The notes beneath the pieces are model-generated. The model saw only the letters and a program-made list of their open reading frames with translations, searched no databases and was not told the DNA's origin. A DNA stretch of 53,570 nt from Actinomycetota bacterium. Its GTDB lineage: Bacteria > Actinomycetota > CADDZG01 > WHSQ01. The stretch covers positions 1 to 53,570 of the forward strand of contig WHTI01000007.1 of assembly GCA_009377815.1 (NCBI GenBank). Reading direction: 5' to 3'. Position numbers and translations under genes: made by a program. Positions 26,510-34,543 of the stretch are shown piece by piece; position 1 is the stretch's first letter; each line of letters starts with the position of its first letter.

Positions 26510-27055
26510 GAGCAGGGGTAGTGGGCTCCTTGAACCGCGCCTGGTTTGGTAGGGGCTATGGGAATTGGAAAGGAGGCCCGTGGCCAGACCTCGGCAGTAC
26601 TCACAGGAGTTCCGGGAGCGGGCGATCCGCTTGTCGCAGAGAGTGGTCCCAAATCAACCAGGCGCATCGCGGACCAACTAGGCATCAGCTTTGAGACCTT
26701 GCGCAAGTGGGTCAGGCAGGCTGAGATCGACGGTGGCCTGAAGCTCGGGACGACCTCAGAGCAGTTCGAGGAGCTCCGCCGCCTCAGAAGGGAGACCGCG
26801 GAGCTCCGCGGTGCCAACGAGATCCGAAGTCGGCGTCGGCCTTTTTCGCACGAGAGCTCGACCCACGTCCGCCGAGATGACCGCTTACATCGGAAGCGAA
26901 GAGGGCAACCGTTTCGGGGTCGAGCCGATCTGCCGGACGCTGGGCTGAAACCCGTCGACGTTCTACGCGGCGATCAAGAGGCTGCCGTCCAAGCGCGCAG
27001 TTGACGATGAGGCACTGACCAGAGATCGAACGCGTCTCTATGACTCCAACTTTGT
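26510..27055 (+). mobile_element. IS3-family relic (OrfA plus OrfB start), multiply broken
   Basis: OrfA starts at GTG 26580 (ARPRQYSQEFRERAIRLSQR) and continues in another frame as IADQLGISFETLRKWVRQAE, so an indel lies near 26650. OrfB starts at ATG 26877 (TAYIGSEEG, FGVEPICRTLG) and meets a TGA where the family has a Trp, before NPSTFYAAIKRLPSKRAVDD. It ends near 27055 against an ISL3 fragment. Several lesions make it non-functional. Confidence 0.85.
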
Positions 27056-27650
27056 TGTTCGTGCCCTCGAGGCGGCGCCGCGATCGATGCCCACCTTGGA
27101 CGAGCCACCCATGTGATCGACCGCTTCCACGTCGTCAGGTGGTTCGCCGCCGGCCTCAACGAGGGTCAGAAGGCGGATCCAACGGACCGGGGAGCCCGGG
27201 GAGTCACCGGTGTTCCCCCGGTGATCTTCAAGACACCTATCTGCAGCTGGCCAAGGCCGGTCACCTCGATGGATCGCAGTTCGCCCGCCTGTCGCGGGCG
27301 CTCACCGAAGACCCGGAGCTGTGGCACGCATGGAAGCTCCTGCAGCAGCTCTACGGGATCTACGACGCGGACGATGAAGCGGAAGCAGCGAGACGGATCG
27401 AGGACTTCGTGCACGCGTGGCAGGAGACCGCGATCCGGGAGTTCTGCTCGATCCTGAAAACGCTCGCCGAGCGGCTCCCGGAGATCCTCGCGTTCCACCG
27501 CTGCGGGCGTATCACCAACGGTCGCCTCGAGGGCACGAACAAAAAGCTCGGAGTGCTGAAGCGGATCGCTTACGGTTCGACAACGCGGACAACTTCGGAG
27601 CAAGAGCTTTGCCGTGGTGCCCACCGGTGGCATCATGACCATGCGAGCGA
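27056..27650 (+). mobile_element. ISL3-family transposase relic
   Basis: VIDRFHVVRWFAAGLNE (from 27113) contains the ISL3 catalytic aspartate region. After a frameshift near 27200 the sequence follows LSRALTEDPELWHAWKLLQQ and HRCGRITNGRLEGTNKK, with the final glutamate in GRLEGTN. A second shift near 27575 moves RFDNADNFGARAL to another frame. The N-terminal zinc and HTH part is absent. Confidence 0.85.
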
Positions 27651-27684
27651 GGTGAGTTCATCCCACGAAATCGCGGAGAGCCGA

Positions 27685-28884
27685 CTAATTGATTGCGAGA
27701 CCCGTGTCGAGATCGAAGAAGTGAAGGTTGGCCGTCGTAACGCCTATCTCAACAACGGAGCCGGTTTTCGCGGGAGCGACATGATCAGACCGCTCAACAA
27801 CGGCGATGGTTTGTGTTTGTCCGTTCGTCAACGCTTCGAGAGTGAAAGCCTCGTTCTCCCTGGCTGCCTCTATAACCTCGTCAATCAAAACCGGATGTCC
27901 GGGCAAAGTGATGTATACAAGCCGCTCCCTTCCGAGCGCCTCAACATGGATGACTTCCCCACGCAACCGTGCTCGTGGACCCCCAGAATCCTCGGAGATT
28001 GCGAGCAGTTCAGGCCGCATGCCAACGACAATTTCCCGATCTAGATATTTCGCGATGGAAGCCGTTCGCGCGACGGTCTCAGGCTCAAGAATGAGTCGCT
28101 GCTTGTCGAGGATGCAGGCCAAATCACCGCCCTTGTCCACCTCGATCCTGCTTCGTAGGAGGTTCATTGCTGGCGCACCCATGAAGGCGGCCACGAACAG
28201 ATTCGCCGGATGGTCGTACAACACTTGTGGAGGGCCTACCTGTTGTAGGTTACCGTTACGCAAGATTACAATTTGATCACCCATCGTCATTGCCTCTACC
28301 TGATCGTGCGTGACATAGATCGTCGTGGCATTGAGTTCATGTTGAAGCCCCGATATCTCGCGACGCATCTGCACACGCAACCTAGCATCCAGATTTGAGA
28401 GCGGTTCATCCATCAAGAAAACCTGTGGTTCCTGAACGATGGCCCGCCCCATCGCAACTCTTTGACGCTGTCCACCTGAAAGCGTCCGCGGCTTTCGCTC
28501 AAGCAAGTCTTTCAGTCCGAGCATCTCGGCCACGCTCATCACTCGCGCACGCACCTCTGAGTTCGGCAGACGCTGAGCGCGAAGAGGAAACGCGATGTTC
28601 TCGAATATCCGCATATGTGGATAGAGTGCATAATTCTGGAAAATCATCGCAATGCCCCGCTTACTGGGGTCCAGTGTGTTGACAATCTTGTCGCCGATCC
28701 AGATTGAGCCGTGGCTGACCTCTTCCAACCCCGCGACCATCCGTAATGTTGTTGATTTTCCGCATCCCGATGGCCCAACGAGCACAGTCAGGCTCCCGTC
28801 GGGAATCTCGAGATCAAGGTCTTCCACCGCGCAGGCACCGTTCGGATAGACCTTGCTGACCCCTTCGATCCTGACCCGAGCCAA
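27685..28884 (-). CDS. ABC importer ATPase, UgpC/MsmK/MalK type
   Basis: A 399-residue cytosolic subunit that powers a carbohydrate-type importer. It has Walker A GPSGCGKSTT, signature LSGGQRQRVAMGRA, Walker B VFLMDEPLSNLDA and the H-loop YVTHDQVEAM, then a C-terminal TOBE/regulatory region (VGMRPELLAISE). The start is a TTG one base after the permease stop, with GAGG upstream. These ATPases sometimes serve more than one importer. It closes the minus-strand operon of binding protein, two permeases and ATPase. Confidence 0.93.
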   Translation of the reverse strand: MARVRIEGVSKVYPNGACAVEDLDLEIPDGSLTVLVGPSGCGKSTTLRMVAGLEEVSHGSIWIGDKIVNTLDPSKRGIAMIFQNYALYPHMRIFENIAFPLRAQRLPNSEVRARVMSVAEMLGLKDLLERKPRTLSGGQRQRVAMGRAIVQEPQVFLMDEPLSNLDARLRVQMRREISGLQHELNATTIYVTHDQVEAMTMGDQIVILRNGNLQQVGPPQVLYDHPANLFVAAFMGAPAMNLLRSRIEVDKGGDLACILDKQRLILEPETVARTASIAKYLDREIVVGMRPELLAISEDSGGPRARLRGEVIHVEALGRERLVYITLPGHPVLIDEVIEAARENEAFTLEALTNGQTQTIAVVERSDHVAPAKTGSVVEIGVTTANLHFFDLDTGLAIN

Positions 28885-28885
28885 A

Positions 28886-29797
28886 CTATCCTCGAATCCC
28901 GCCAGCGAATCCGTGAATTAATTGACGCTGAGCAAACAAGAAGAACGCCAGCACAGGCACTATGGATATCGTCACCGCTGCAAAGATTAGAGTCCACTGC
29001 GCCGAGAACTCCCCGACGAACGCATAGACCCCGAGAGGCAAAGTCTGGGTGTCGCTACCCGCGAGAAAAATGAGGGGAAGAAAGAACTCGTTCCAAGTAA
29101 TCAGGCCGATCACGACGGCAACGCTACCGTGCACCGGACGAAGCATCGGAAATACCACCCGGACGAACGTGCGGAAAAGACTTGCGCCATCCACCCTTGC
29201 CGCTTCCTCATATTCCTTCGGCAGCGCCCGCACGAAGCTGGCATAGAAGAACACGCTTAACGGCATATAGTGACCCACGTTGAGCAGAATCATGCCATGA
29301 GCGGTTCCAACTAGACCTAGGTGGCGCATCGCAGCGTAGAGCGGAATAATCCCAAGCTCCAGCGGCATGATGATGCCGATAACGAACAACATATACAAGC
29401 CAGTACTCAGGCGAGAGCCACTCCGGGCGAGCGTCCACGCTCCGAGAGAACCCAGAGTGACAACGCCCATAACGCTTCCGATAGTAATCGTCAAGCTATC
29501 TATTGACGAATCTCCAAGAGAGACCCCTGCGGTAGCTCCCTGCCAAGCCGTCGGATAATTCTCGAACTCCGGAGATGTCGGAAACGAAAATGGGGCTTCG
29601 CGTAAGTCCGATGGCGACTTCAACGACATCACCACAAGCAAGTAGATTGGCATCAACATAACCACTGCGCCAATCAAGAGACAGAGTTCCCGAGCGAACG
29701 TACGCCACGTATACCGGAAAATTGGGCATCTCTCCTTAAGCCGCTGCTGCTTCTCGGCGTCCAAGGACGACAAGCTGGGTAACCGCGACGACGACAA
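28886..29797 (-). CDS. ABC importer permease, MalG type
   Basis: About 300 residues with six predicted membrane helices. The EAA loop EYEEAARVDGASLFRTFVRV couples to the ATPase. As called it overlaps the end of the first permease by 62 bases. An AAGGAG near 29735 suggests a shorter form might be made, but no standard start codon is well placed after it, so the 5' end is uncertain. With its MalF-type partner it should form the membrane channel for the substrate captured by the binding protein. Confidence 0.88.
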   Translation of the reverse strand: MSSSRLPSLSSLDAEKQQRLKERCPIFRYTWRTFARELCLLIGAVVMLMPIYLLVVMSLKSPSDLREAPFSFPTSPEFENYPTAWQGATAGVSLGDSSIDSLTITIGSVMGVVTLGSLGAWTLARSGSRLSTGLYMLFVIGIIMPLELGIIPLYAAMRHLGLVGTAHGMILLNVGHYMPLSVFFYASFVRALPKEYEEAARVDGASLFRTFVRVVFPMLRPVHGSVAVVIGLITWNEFFLPLIFLAGSDTQTLPLGVYAFVGEFSAQWTLIFAAVTISIVPVLAFFLFAQRQLIHGFAGGIRG

Positions 29798-30680
29798 TCA
29801 AACCGGTCAACATAAGTGCAAGCGCAGAGCCGAGCCCAAAGTTTCCGTTTACGAACGATTGCTTCCACACCTGCGTGGCCAGCGTCTCGCTCGCATAGAC
29901 GGGTCCGCCGCCAGTCAGCGCAATTATCTGATCAAAGAGACGGAACCCAGTGATCGTCGTGAAGACCAGGCTGACCGTGAATGCTGGCGCGAGGAGCGGC
30001 ACTGTGATGCGCCGGAATCTCATCCATGTGGAGGCGCCATCGATGGCCGCCGCCTCCCACAGTTCGTCTGAAACTCCTTGCAGTCCAGCCAAGTAGAACA
30101 CCATTGCTAAGCCAGAGTATTGCCAGATGAGTACCACCACAATGGTCCAAAGCACGGTCGAAGGGTCTGCAAACCAAGGACGGACCCACTCCTCCAAACC
30201 CACAACTTGGAGGAATCTGTTCAGCACACCCGTATAATCGAAGATGTATCGCCAAATGTAGCCGCTGGCAAGCGGCATCAGGACGAATGGCAAGAAAAAC
30301 AGCGAGCGCAACACATGCCGCGATTTCACCGACCGGTTCAAGGCAACCGCCAGAGCCAGTCCGGCCACATTGACCGCAACGACAAAAACGCCTGTGATGA
30401 GAAGCGTGTTCCACAACGCAGAACGGGTCGCCGGATGTGCAAAAATAGTGCGGAAGTTGGCCAATCCAATCCAGTTGGCGTTCGGACTCAGACCGTCCCA
30501 GTCCGTGAACGCATACCAGAGGCCCACGACAACCGGCAAGAAATGTATAGCGATGGTGAACGCTAGACTTGGGAAAGCCACAATCCATGGAACCCGCAAC
30601 GGGTTGCCCCTGGTACCTCCCCGACGCAGCTTACGTCCACTCAGGAACGGCATCGGAACGGGCAGTCGTTCGTTTCCCAA
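29736..30680 (-). CDS. ABC importer permease, MalF type
   Basis: A 314-residue membrane protein with six helices after a basic N-terminus (KLRRGGTRGNP). The coupling loop reads ELWEAAAIDGASTWMRFRRI. NWIGLANFRTIF and LTGGGPVYASETLATQVW are typical of MalF/UgpA-type subunits. It lies 166 bases after the binding-protein gene, with a strong hairpin in that gap. Confidence 0.92.
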   Translation of the reverse strand: MGNERLPVPMPFLSGRKLRRGGTRGNPLRVPWIVAFPSLAFTIAIHFLPVVVGLWYAFTDWDGLSPNANWIGLANFRTIFAHPATRSALWNTLLITGVFVVAVNVAGLALAVALNRSVKSRHVLRSLFFLPFVLMPLASGYIWRYIFDYTGVLNRFLQVVGLEEWVRPWFADPSTVLWTIVVVLIWQYSGLAMVFYLAGLQGVSDELWEAAAIDGASTWMRFRRITVPLLAPAFTVSLVFTTITGFRLFDQIIALTGGGPVYASETLATQVWKQSFVNGNFGLGSALALMLTGLIVVVAVTQLVVLGRREAAAA

Positions 30681-30770
30681 ACCCTCAAGCGGGGTCTCAC
30701 CCGAGGCAGAACGTTACCGCGTTCCCCGACAGATTCGCGTGCACGAGGAGACTTACACGACCTGCATCGT

Positions 30771-30807
30771 CCCGCTCGGGGGATGAAAACGTCCAGACCC
30801 GAGCGGG
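30771..30807 (-). promoter_or_regulatory. Intercistronic hairpin between binding protein and permease genes
   Basis: CCCGCTCGGG (30771-30780) is the exact complement of CCCGAGCGGG (30798-30807), with a 17-base loop and no U-run. Such structures between an importer's binding-protein gene and its permeases commonly protect or partly terminate the message, giving excess binding protein. Confidence 0.6.
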
Positions 30808-30846
30808 CAGGTTGACGCGCGCCCGAGCAGGACGAGCCAGTCGAGA

Positions 30847-32130
30847 TCATTGGGGAGGCGGCTCAGGCGGGTTCGCATCCCAGGCCTGGTCCATTTCGGT
30901 GAGGACGTCATCCACTGTTTTCTGTCCGGAGATTAGACCTTGGATCAACGTTTCCATAGTCTGCGTCAAATCCGGGTTCCAACCCCACTGGAGGCCAAGG
31001 ATGACCTTGTCAGGATCTTCGAAGACATTGGCGTAACCTGACGCAATAGTCGGGGGCAGGCCCTTCCCACTCAATTGCTCCGCGGACAGGACAAGAATAT
31101 CTTCGGCAAGTTGGTCGGCCACCTCTTCGCTGGCGGTGTAATCAAGGAACTCCAGTGCAGCTTCCTTCACGTTGGAGTCGGCGTTCACGCTTATGGCAGT
31201 GTTAGGGGCGAAATAAGCAACTGTATCTTCCTCGGTTGTTCCCGGCACCGGCATCTGCCCAAGCTTAATGTCGGGGTTGAGTCCCTCGATAACCGACCAG
31301 GCGCTCGTTGGCAGCCAGGTCATAACCGCTTCGCCATCAGCGACGAGACTGAACGCCTCTTCCGAGCTCGCTCCCGCCGCACCCTGCTGGAAGCACCCCG
31401 CGTTCTGCATATCCAAGACACGTTGGACGGCAACGCGCCAACCGGGAGTACTCGCGAAACTTACCTCGCCGGCCAACCGCTGCTCCTGCCAGCGAGGCTC
31501 CCCGTAGAACACCGTGGACAGGGCAGTTCCGTTGATGGGGAGCATGTTGTATGCCAGTGCTCCGGCCTGGTAAGCAATCGGAATCTTCCCCTCAGAGGCG
31601 ATCGTCTCGCACATTGACAGCAGATCGTCGAATGTTCTCGGTATCTGTAGACCGAGTTCACTGGAGAGCAGCTCGGTGTTGTAGCCGAGGCCCGCCACGA
31701 TTGCTCCCGGTACCCATCCATACACCCTGCCATCAAACGTAACTTGCGGCTTCGCGGACTCCATAATCCGCGGCTCCCATTCTCGCCCGGTCAAGTCCTC
31801 AAGGTAGCCCGCGTCCGCGAGGAGCCGCACCCCGTGCGGATCACTGGAGCTGGGGTAGGTGAAGAAAACGTCCGGACCGCTCCCACCTTGCAGCTGGGTT
31901 CGCAGGACCGACGGATAGGTTTCGTTGGGAGAATATGACGATTCGATCTCAATACCCGGATTGGCCTCCTCAAATTGCTCGATTACAGCGTCGTAGCCAG
32001 CCTGGAGCGAACTCTGGGCTTGGAATCTAACGACAGTGGTCTCCCCCGAGCCGTCGCTCTCGTTCCCACTACACGCGGCCACGACCAACACAGCCGCAAG
32101 CAGTCCAAGAAAGAAGTGCTTCTTCAGCAT
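30847..32130 (-). CDS. ABC importer extracellular solute-binding lipoprotein, family 1
   Basis: From ATG 32130, preceded by AGGAGGGGG, it is 427 residues. It has a lipoprotein signal (KKHFFLGLLAAVLVVAACSG) and a family 1 fold: FEEANPGIEIESSYS, then GSGPDVFFTYPSS, and MTWLPTSAWSVI near the hinge. FAPNTAISVNADS and AALEFLDYTASEE are usual C-terminal lobe segments. Family 1 proteins bind sugars, polyols or glycerophosphodiesters, but in this setting another small polar ligand is possible. A perfect palindrome sits 25 bases upstream of the start. Confidence 0.92.
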   Translation of the reverse strand: MLKKHFFLGLLAAVLVVAACSGNESDGSGETTVVRFQAQSSLQAGYDAVIEQFEEANPGIEIESSYSPNETYPSVLRTQLQGGSGPDVFFTYPSSSDPHGVRLLADAGYLEDLTGREWEPRIMESAKPQVTFDGRVYGWVPGAIVAGLGYNTELLSSELGLQIPRTFDDLLSMCETIASEGKIPIAYQAGALAYNMLPINGTALSTVFYGEPRWQEQRLAGEVSFASTPGWRVAVQRVLDMQNAGCFQQGAAGASSEEAFSLVADGEAVMTWLPTSAWSVIEGLNPDIKLGQMPVPGTTEEDTVAYFAPNTAISVNADSNVKEAALEFLDYTASEEVADQLAEDILVLSAEQLSGKGLPPTIASGYANVFEDPDKVILGLQWGWNPDLTQTMETLIQGLISGQKTVDDVLTEMDQAWDANPPEPPPQ

Positions 32131-32154
32131 CAGCCTACCCCCTCCTGTGGTCCA

Positions 32155-32170
32155 ATATGCTATAGCATAT
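32155..32170. promoter_or_regulatory. Candidate GntR operator 3 before the importer operon
   Basis: ATATGCTATAGCATAT is a perfect 16-bp palindrome 25 bp upstream of the binding-protein ATG; a second half site (AGCATAT) follows immediately. It differs from operators 1, 2 and 4 by C to G at arm position 5, but has the same architecture. Confidence 0.55.
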
Positions 32171-32269
32171 AGCATATCCAGGAGATGTGGAGACCTCAGG
32201 GAACCGCGGGATGACGGTCTGATCTAGGCTGATAATCCGGTTCGAAAGACCGGAGCCCGTTAGGGTGGT

Positions 32270-32470
32270 CTCGGTCGCCGCGGTGATCGCCGTCGGGGTC
32301 AACTCAGGTGGCCACCGGAAGGTGCTAGCCACACCCACGTCATCACCGTAGAGGACGGCGTCGGCTGGGTCGCCTTCCTGGAGAAGCCTCACTGCCCGGG
32401 GACTGTCGGGGGTCGAGTTCGAGATCTCTGATGATCACCGCGCCCTCGTCGAGGGAGGTGAGGAAGGAAC
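32270..32470 (+). mobile_element. IS256-family transposase relic
   Basis: VIAVGVNSGGHRKVL, then in other frames GWVAF-like residues, LTARGLSGVEFEISDDHRAL and VE, match the IS256 core around the second catalytic aspartate. At least two frameshifts and loss of both ends leave only about 65 codons. Confidence 0.7.
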
Positions 32471-32553
32471 TCGGGGCCGCGGGTCTAGAGCATTGATTCA
32501 GAGGATGATTCGCTGCTTCTCATACACCACGTGCGTGGACTTGGCCTCACCTC

Positions 32554-32626
32554 GCAACGATCACTAGAGACTTAGGGGCAACCTCACACCTCGCATGGTG
32601 CAACGATCACTAAAGATTTAAGGGGC
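32554..32626. repeat. Direct repeat pair of about 26 bp
   Basis: GCAACGATCACTAGAGACTT with AGGGGC after it (32554-32579) is repeated with three changes and one inserted base at 32600-32626. The copies are 46 bp apart, start to start, downstream of the IS256 relic. They may be terminal sequences of lost insertion elements. Confidence 0.7.
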
Positions 32627-32700
32627 TTCAGAAAACAGCCGGTCTCTACTATTTGAGAGCAACAGTCGGGCCGCTGCGAGCAAGCGTAGCCGTCGTTACC

Positions 32701-34533
32701 TCAGGGACCTTGGGAGGGAGTCGACGGCTTAGCACGATTCCCCACGGACTCATGCGTCGCCGCCGCCCCTGTCTCAGGTGCCATCTCTGCTGAAAAGGCC
32801 TGATCCCGACGCATTCTGGTCCGCATTTGCTCCGTACCCAGCTTGTCCACGCTGAGAGTCTCGGGATCGACGACCACACCGTATAGGCGAGCTGCGGCCT
32901 CGATGGAGACAAACTCGCGATCCACGTCCCTGGCCACAGCGGCGATGTCACGCTCCAGCGGATCGCCGTATCCACCAGCCCCCGCGCAACGATAACTAAT
33001 CACGTCCCCCTCGTGCAGTGTATAGACCCCCTTAGGTTCCAGGAGCTCCTCATTCTCAGTCCCTGGATTCAGATAGGTGGCCCCACGCATACCCGGCAGC
33101 CCTCCCTGCAAACCATACGGGTCGAATTTGGTGCGGTCGGACAAGTTGGTGAATGTGACCTCTGGGGCAATGATGCGACTGTCGCGACGAAAGCCACAGC
33201 CACCGCGGAACTTCCCGGCGCCAGCTGAGTCCTGGACTAGCCCGGCGCGCTCGATAAGAACCGGGTTGGAGGTCTCGTACACCTCGACCGGGACGTTCTT
33301 GGCGTTGATCACCGTAAACATGGCTTCCACCCCGTCCTTGGTAGGTCGTCCGCCCGAGCCACCCGACAGGATCTCGTAGAAGGCGAAGGTACGCCCTGTC
33401 CGTGGATCTTTCCCTCCGATGATGGCATTGCTAAATTCCGAGTGACACGCCACCGCGCGATGAGGCACCGCCTTAGAGATCGCCAGCATGATGGCATTGA
33501 ACATGCGGTGGGCGGTGATGGCCCGGCCGGAGCTGGGAGCGGGGTGCTGGGCATTGAAGAAGCAGCCAGCCGGTCCTGTCGCGTGAACTGGCCGGCAGGT
33601 GCCCTCGTTCTGCGGCAGCTCCGGGTTCACTACACACTTCAAGGTGTAGAAGACGTAAGCGTAGGTGTAACTGAGGTAGGCGTTCATGGCTGCTGGTACC
33701 TGCTCGCTGGAGCCACTGAAGTCCACGGTAATGTCCTCGTCCTCGATGGTTACGGTGACATAGACCCGGATGGGTGGGGTACCGGGCCCGTAATCATCCA
33801 TGTAGTCCTCGCCCTCGTAAACACCATTAGGCAGCTCGCGAACGGAAGCTCGCATAGCCTCCTCTGAGCGCCTGATGATTTCCTCAGTGTATGTGGACAA
33901 TGCGTCCGGCCCATAGCGTTCAGCTAGCTGGACAATCCCGCGAGCTCCGACTTGATTGGCATTAAGTTGGGCGTTAACGTCACCTTCGACAACCTCAGGC
34001 ATGCGCACGTTCGCCAAAATCATGCGGAAGATCTCAGTAGGCTCACCTCGACGAACGAGGAGCGATGGGGGAATAATGATCCCCTCCTGAAAGAGGTCGG
34101 CAACGTTGGGAATGTGCTGGGAACCCGGAGTAATGCCGCCGATATCCGCCTGATGGGCAGAGGAGGCGGTGAAACCTACAATTTGGCCGTCACGCATGAA
34201 GGCTGGCGTAACGACGACGAAGTCGAGTAGGTGGCCAGTGCCCATGCCTGGCAAGTTGAAGATGACGGCGTCACCCGGCTCCAATGTCTCTTCGGGAAAT
34301 GCCGCAAGCGCGTGCCTCACTGCCGCAAGGCTCGCCCCCAGATGGCCTGGAGAGCAGAGACCCTGGGCGACCAGTCGTCCCTTGGCGTCATAAACGTGGG
34401 GACCGAAGTCTTGAGCTTCGCGTACCGCGTCCGAGAACGCCGTGCGGCTCAACGTTAACCCCATCTCGTTGCCAATAGCAATGAGGCGGTTCCAGATGAC
34501 TGTCAGTGTAATGGGATCGTTATCCGCAACCAT
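32701..34533 (-). CDS. hyuB: Hydantoinase B / 5-oxoprolinase beta subunit
   Basis: A 610-residue subunit of the ATP-dependent amidohydrolase family that includes N-methylhydantoinase, 5-oxoprolinase, acetophenone and acetone carboxylases and caprolactamase. Signature regions are AFSDAVREAQDFGPHVYDAK, then PGDAVIFNLPGMGTGHLLDF, HQADIGGITPGSQ and FSGSSEQVPAAMN. C-terminally FRGGCGFRRD and YRCAGAGGYGDPLERD are present. The B subunit carries out the step on the phosphorylated substrate or ring opening. The gene follows hyuA by ten bases. Substrate is not determined by sequence. Confidence 0.92.
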   Translation of the reverse strand: MVADNDPITLTVIWNRLIAIGNEMGLTLSRTAFSDAVREAQDFGPHVYDAKGRLVAQGLCSPGHLGASLAAVRHALAAFPEETLEPGDAVIFNLPGMGTGHLLDFVVVTPAFMRDGQIVGFTASSAHQADIGGITPGSQHIPNVADLFQEGIIIPPSLLVRRGEPTEIFRMILANVRMPEVVEGDVNAQLNANQVGARGIVQLAERYGPDALSTYTEEIIRRSEEAMRASVRELPNGVYEGEDYMDDYGPGTPPIRVYVTVTIEDEDITVDFSGSSEQVPAAMNAYLSYTYAYVFYTLKCVVNPELPQNEGTCRPVHATGPAGCFFNAQHPAPSSGRAITAHRMFNAIMLAISKAVPHRAVACHSEFSNAIIGGKDPRTGRTFAFYEILSGGSGGRPTKDGVEAMFTVINAKNVPVEVYETSNPVLIERAGLVQDSAGAGKFRGGCGFRRDSRIIAPEVTFTNLSDRTKFDPYGLQGGLPGMRGATYLNPGTENEELLEPKGVYTLHEGDVISYRCAGAGGYGDPLERDIAAVARDVDREFVSIEAAARLYGVVVDPETLSVDKLGTEQMRTRMRRDQAFSAEMAPETGAAATHESVGNRAKPSTPSQGP

Positions 34534-34543
34534 GCGCTTCTCC

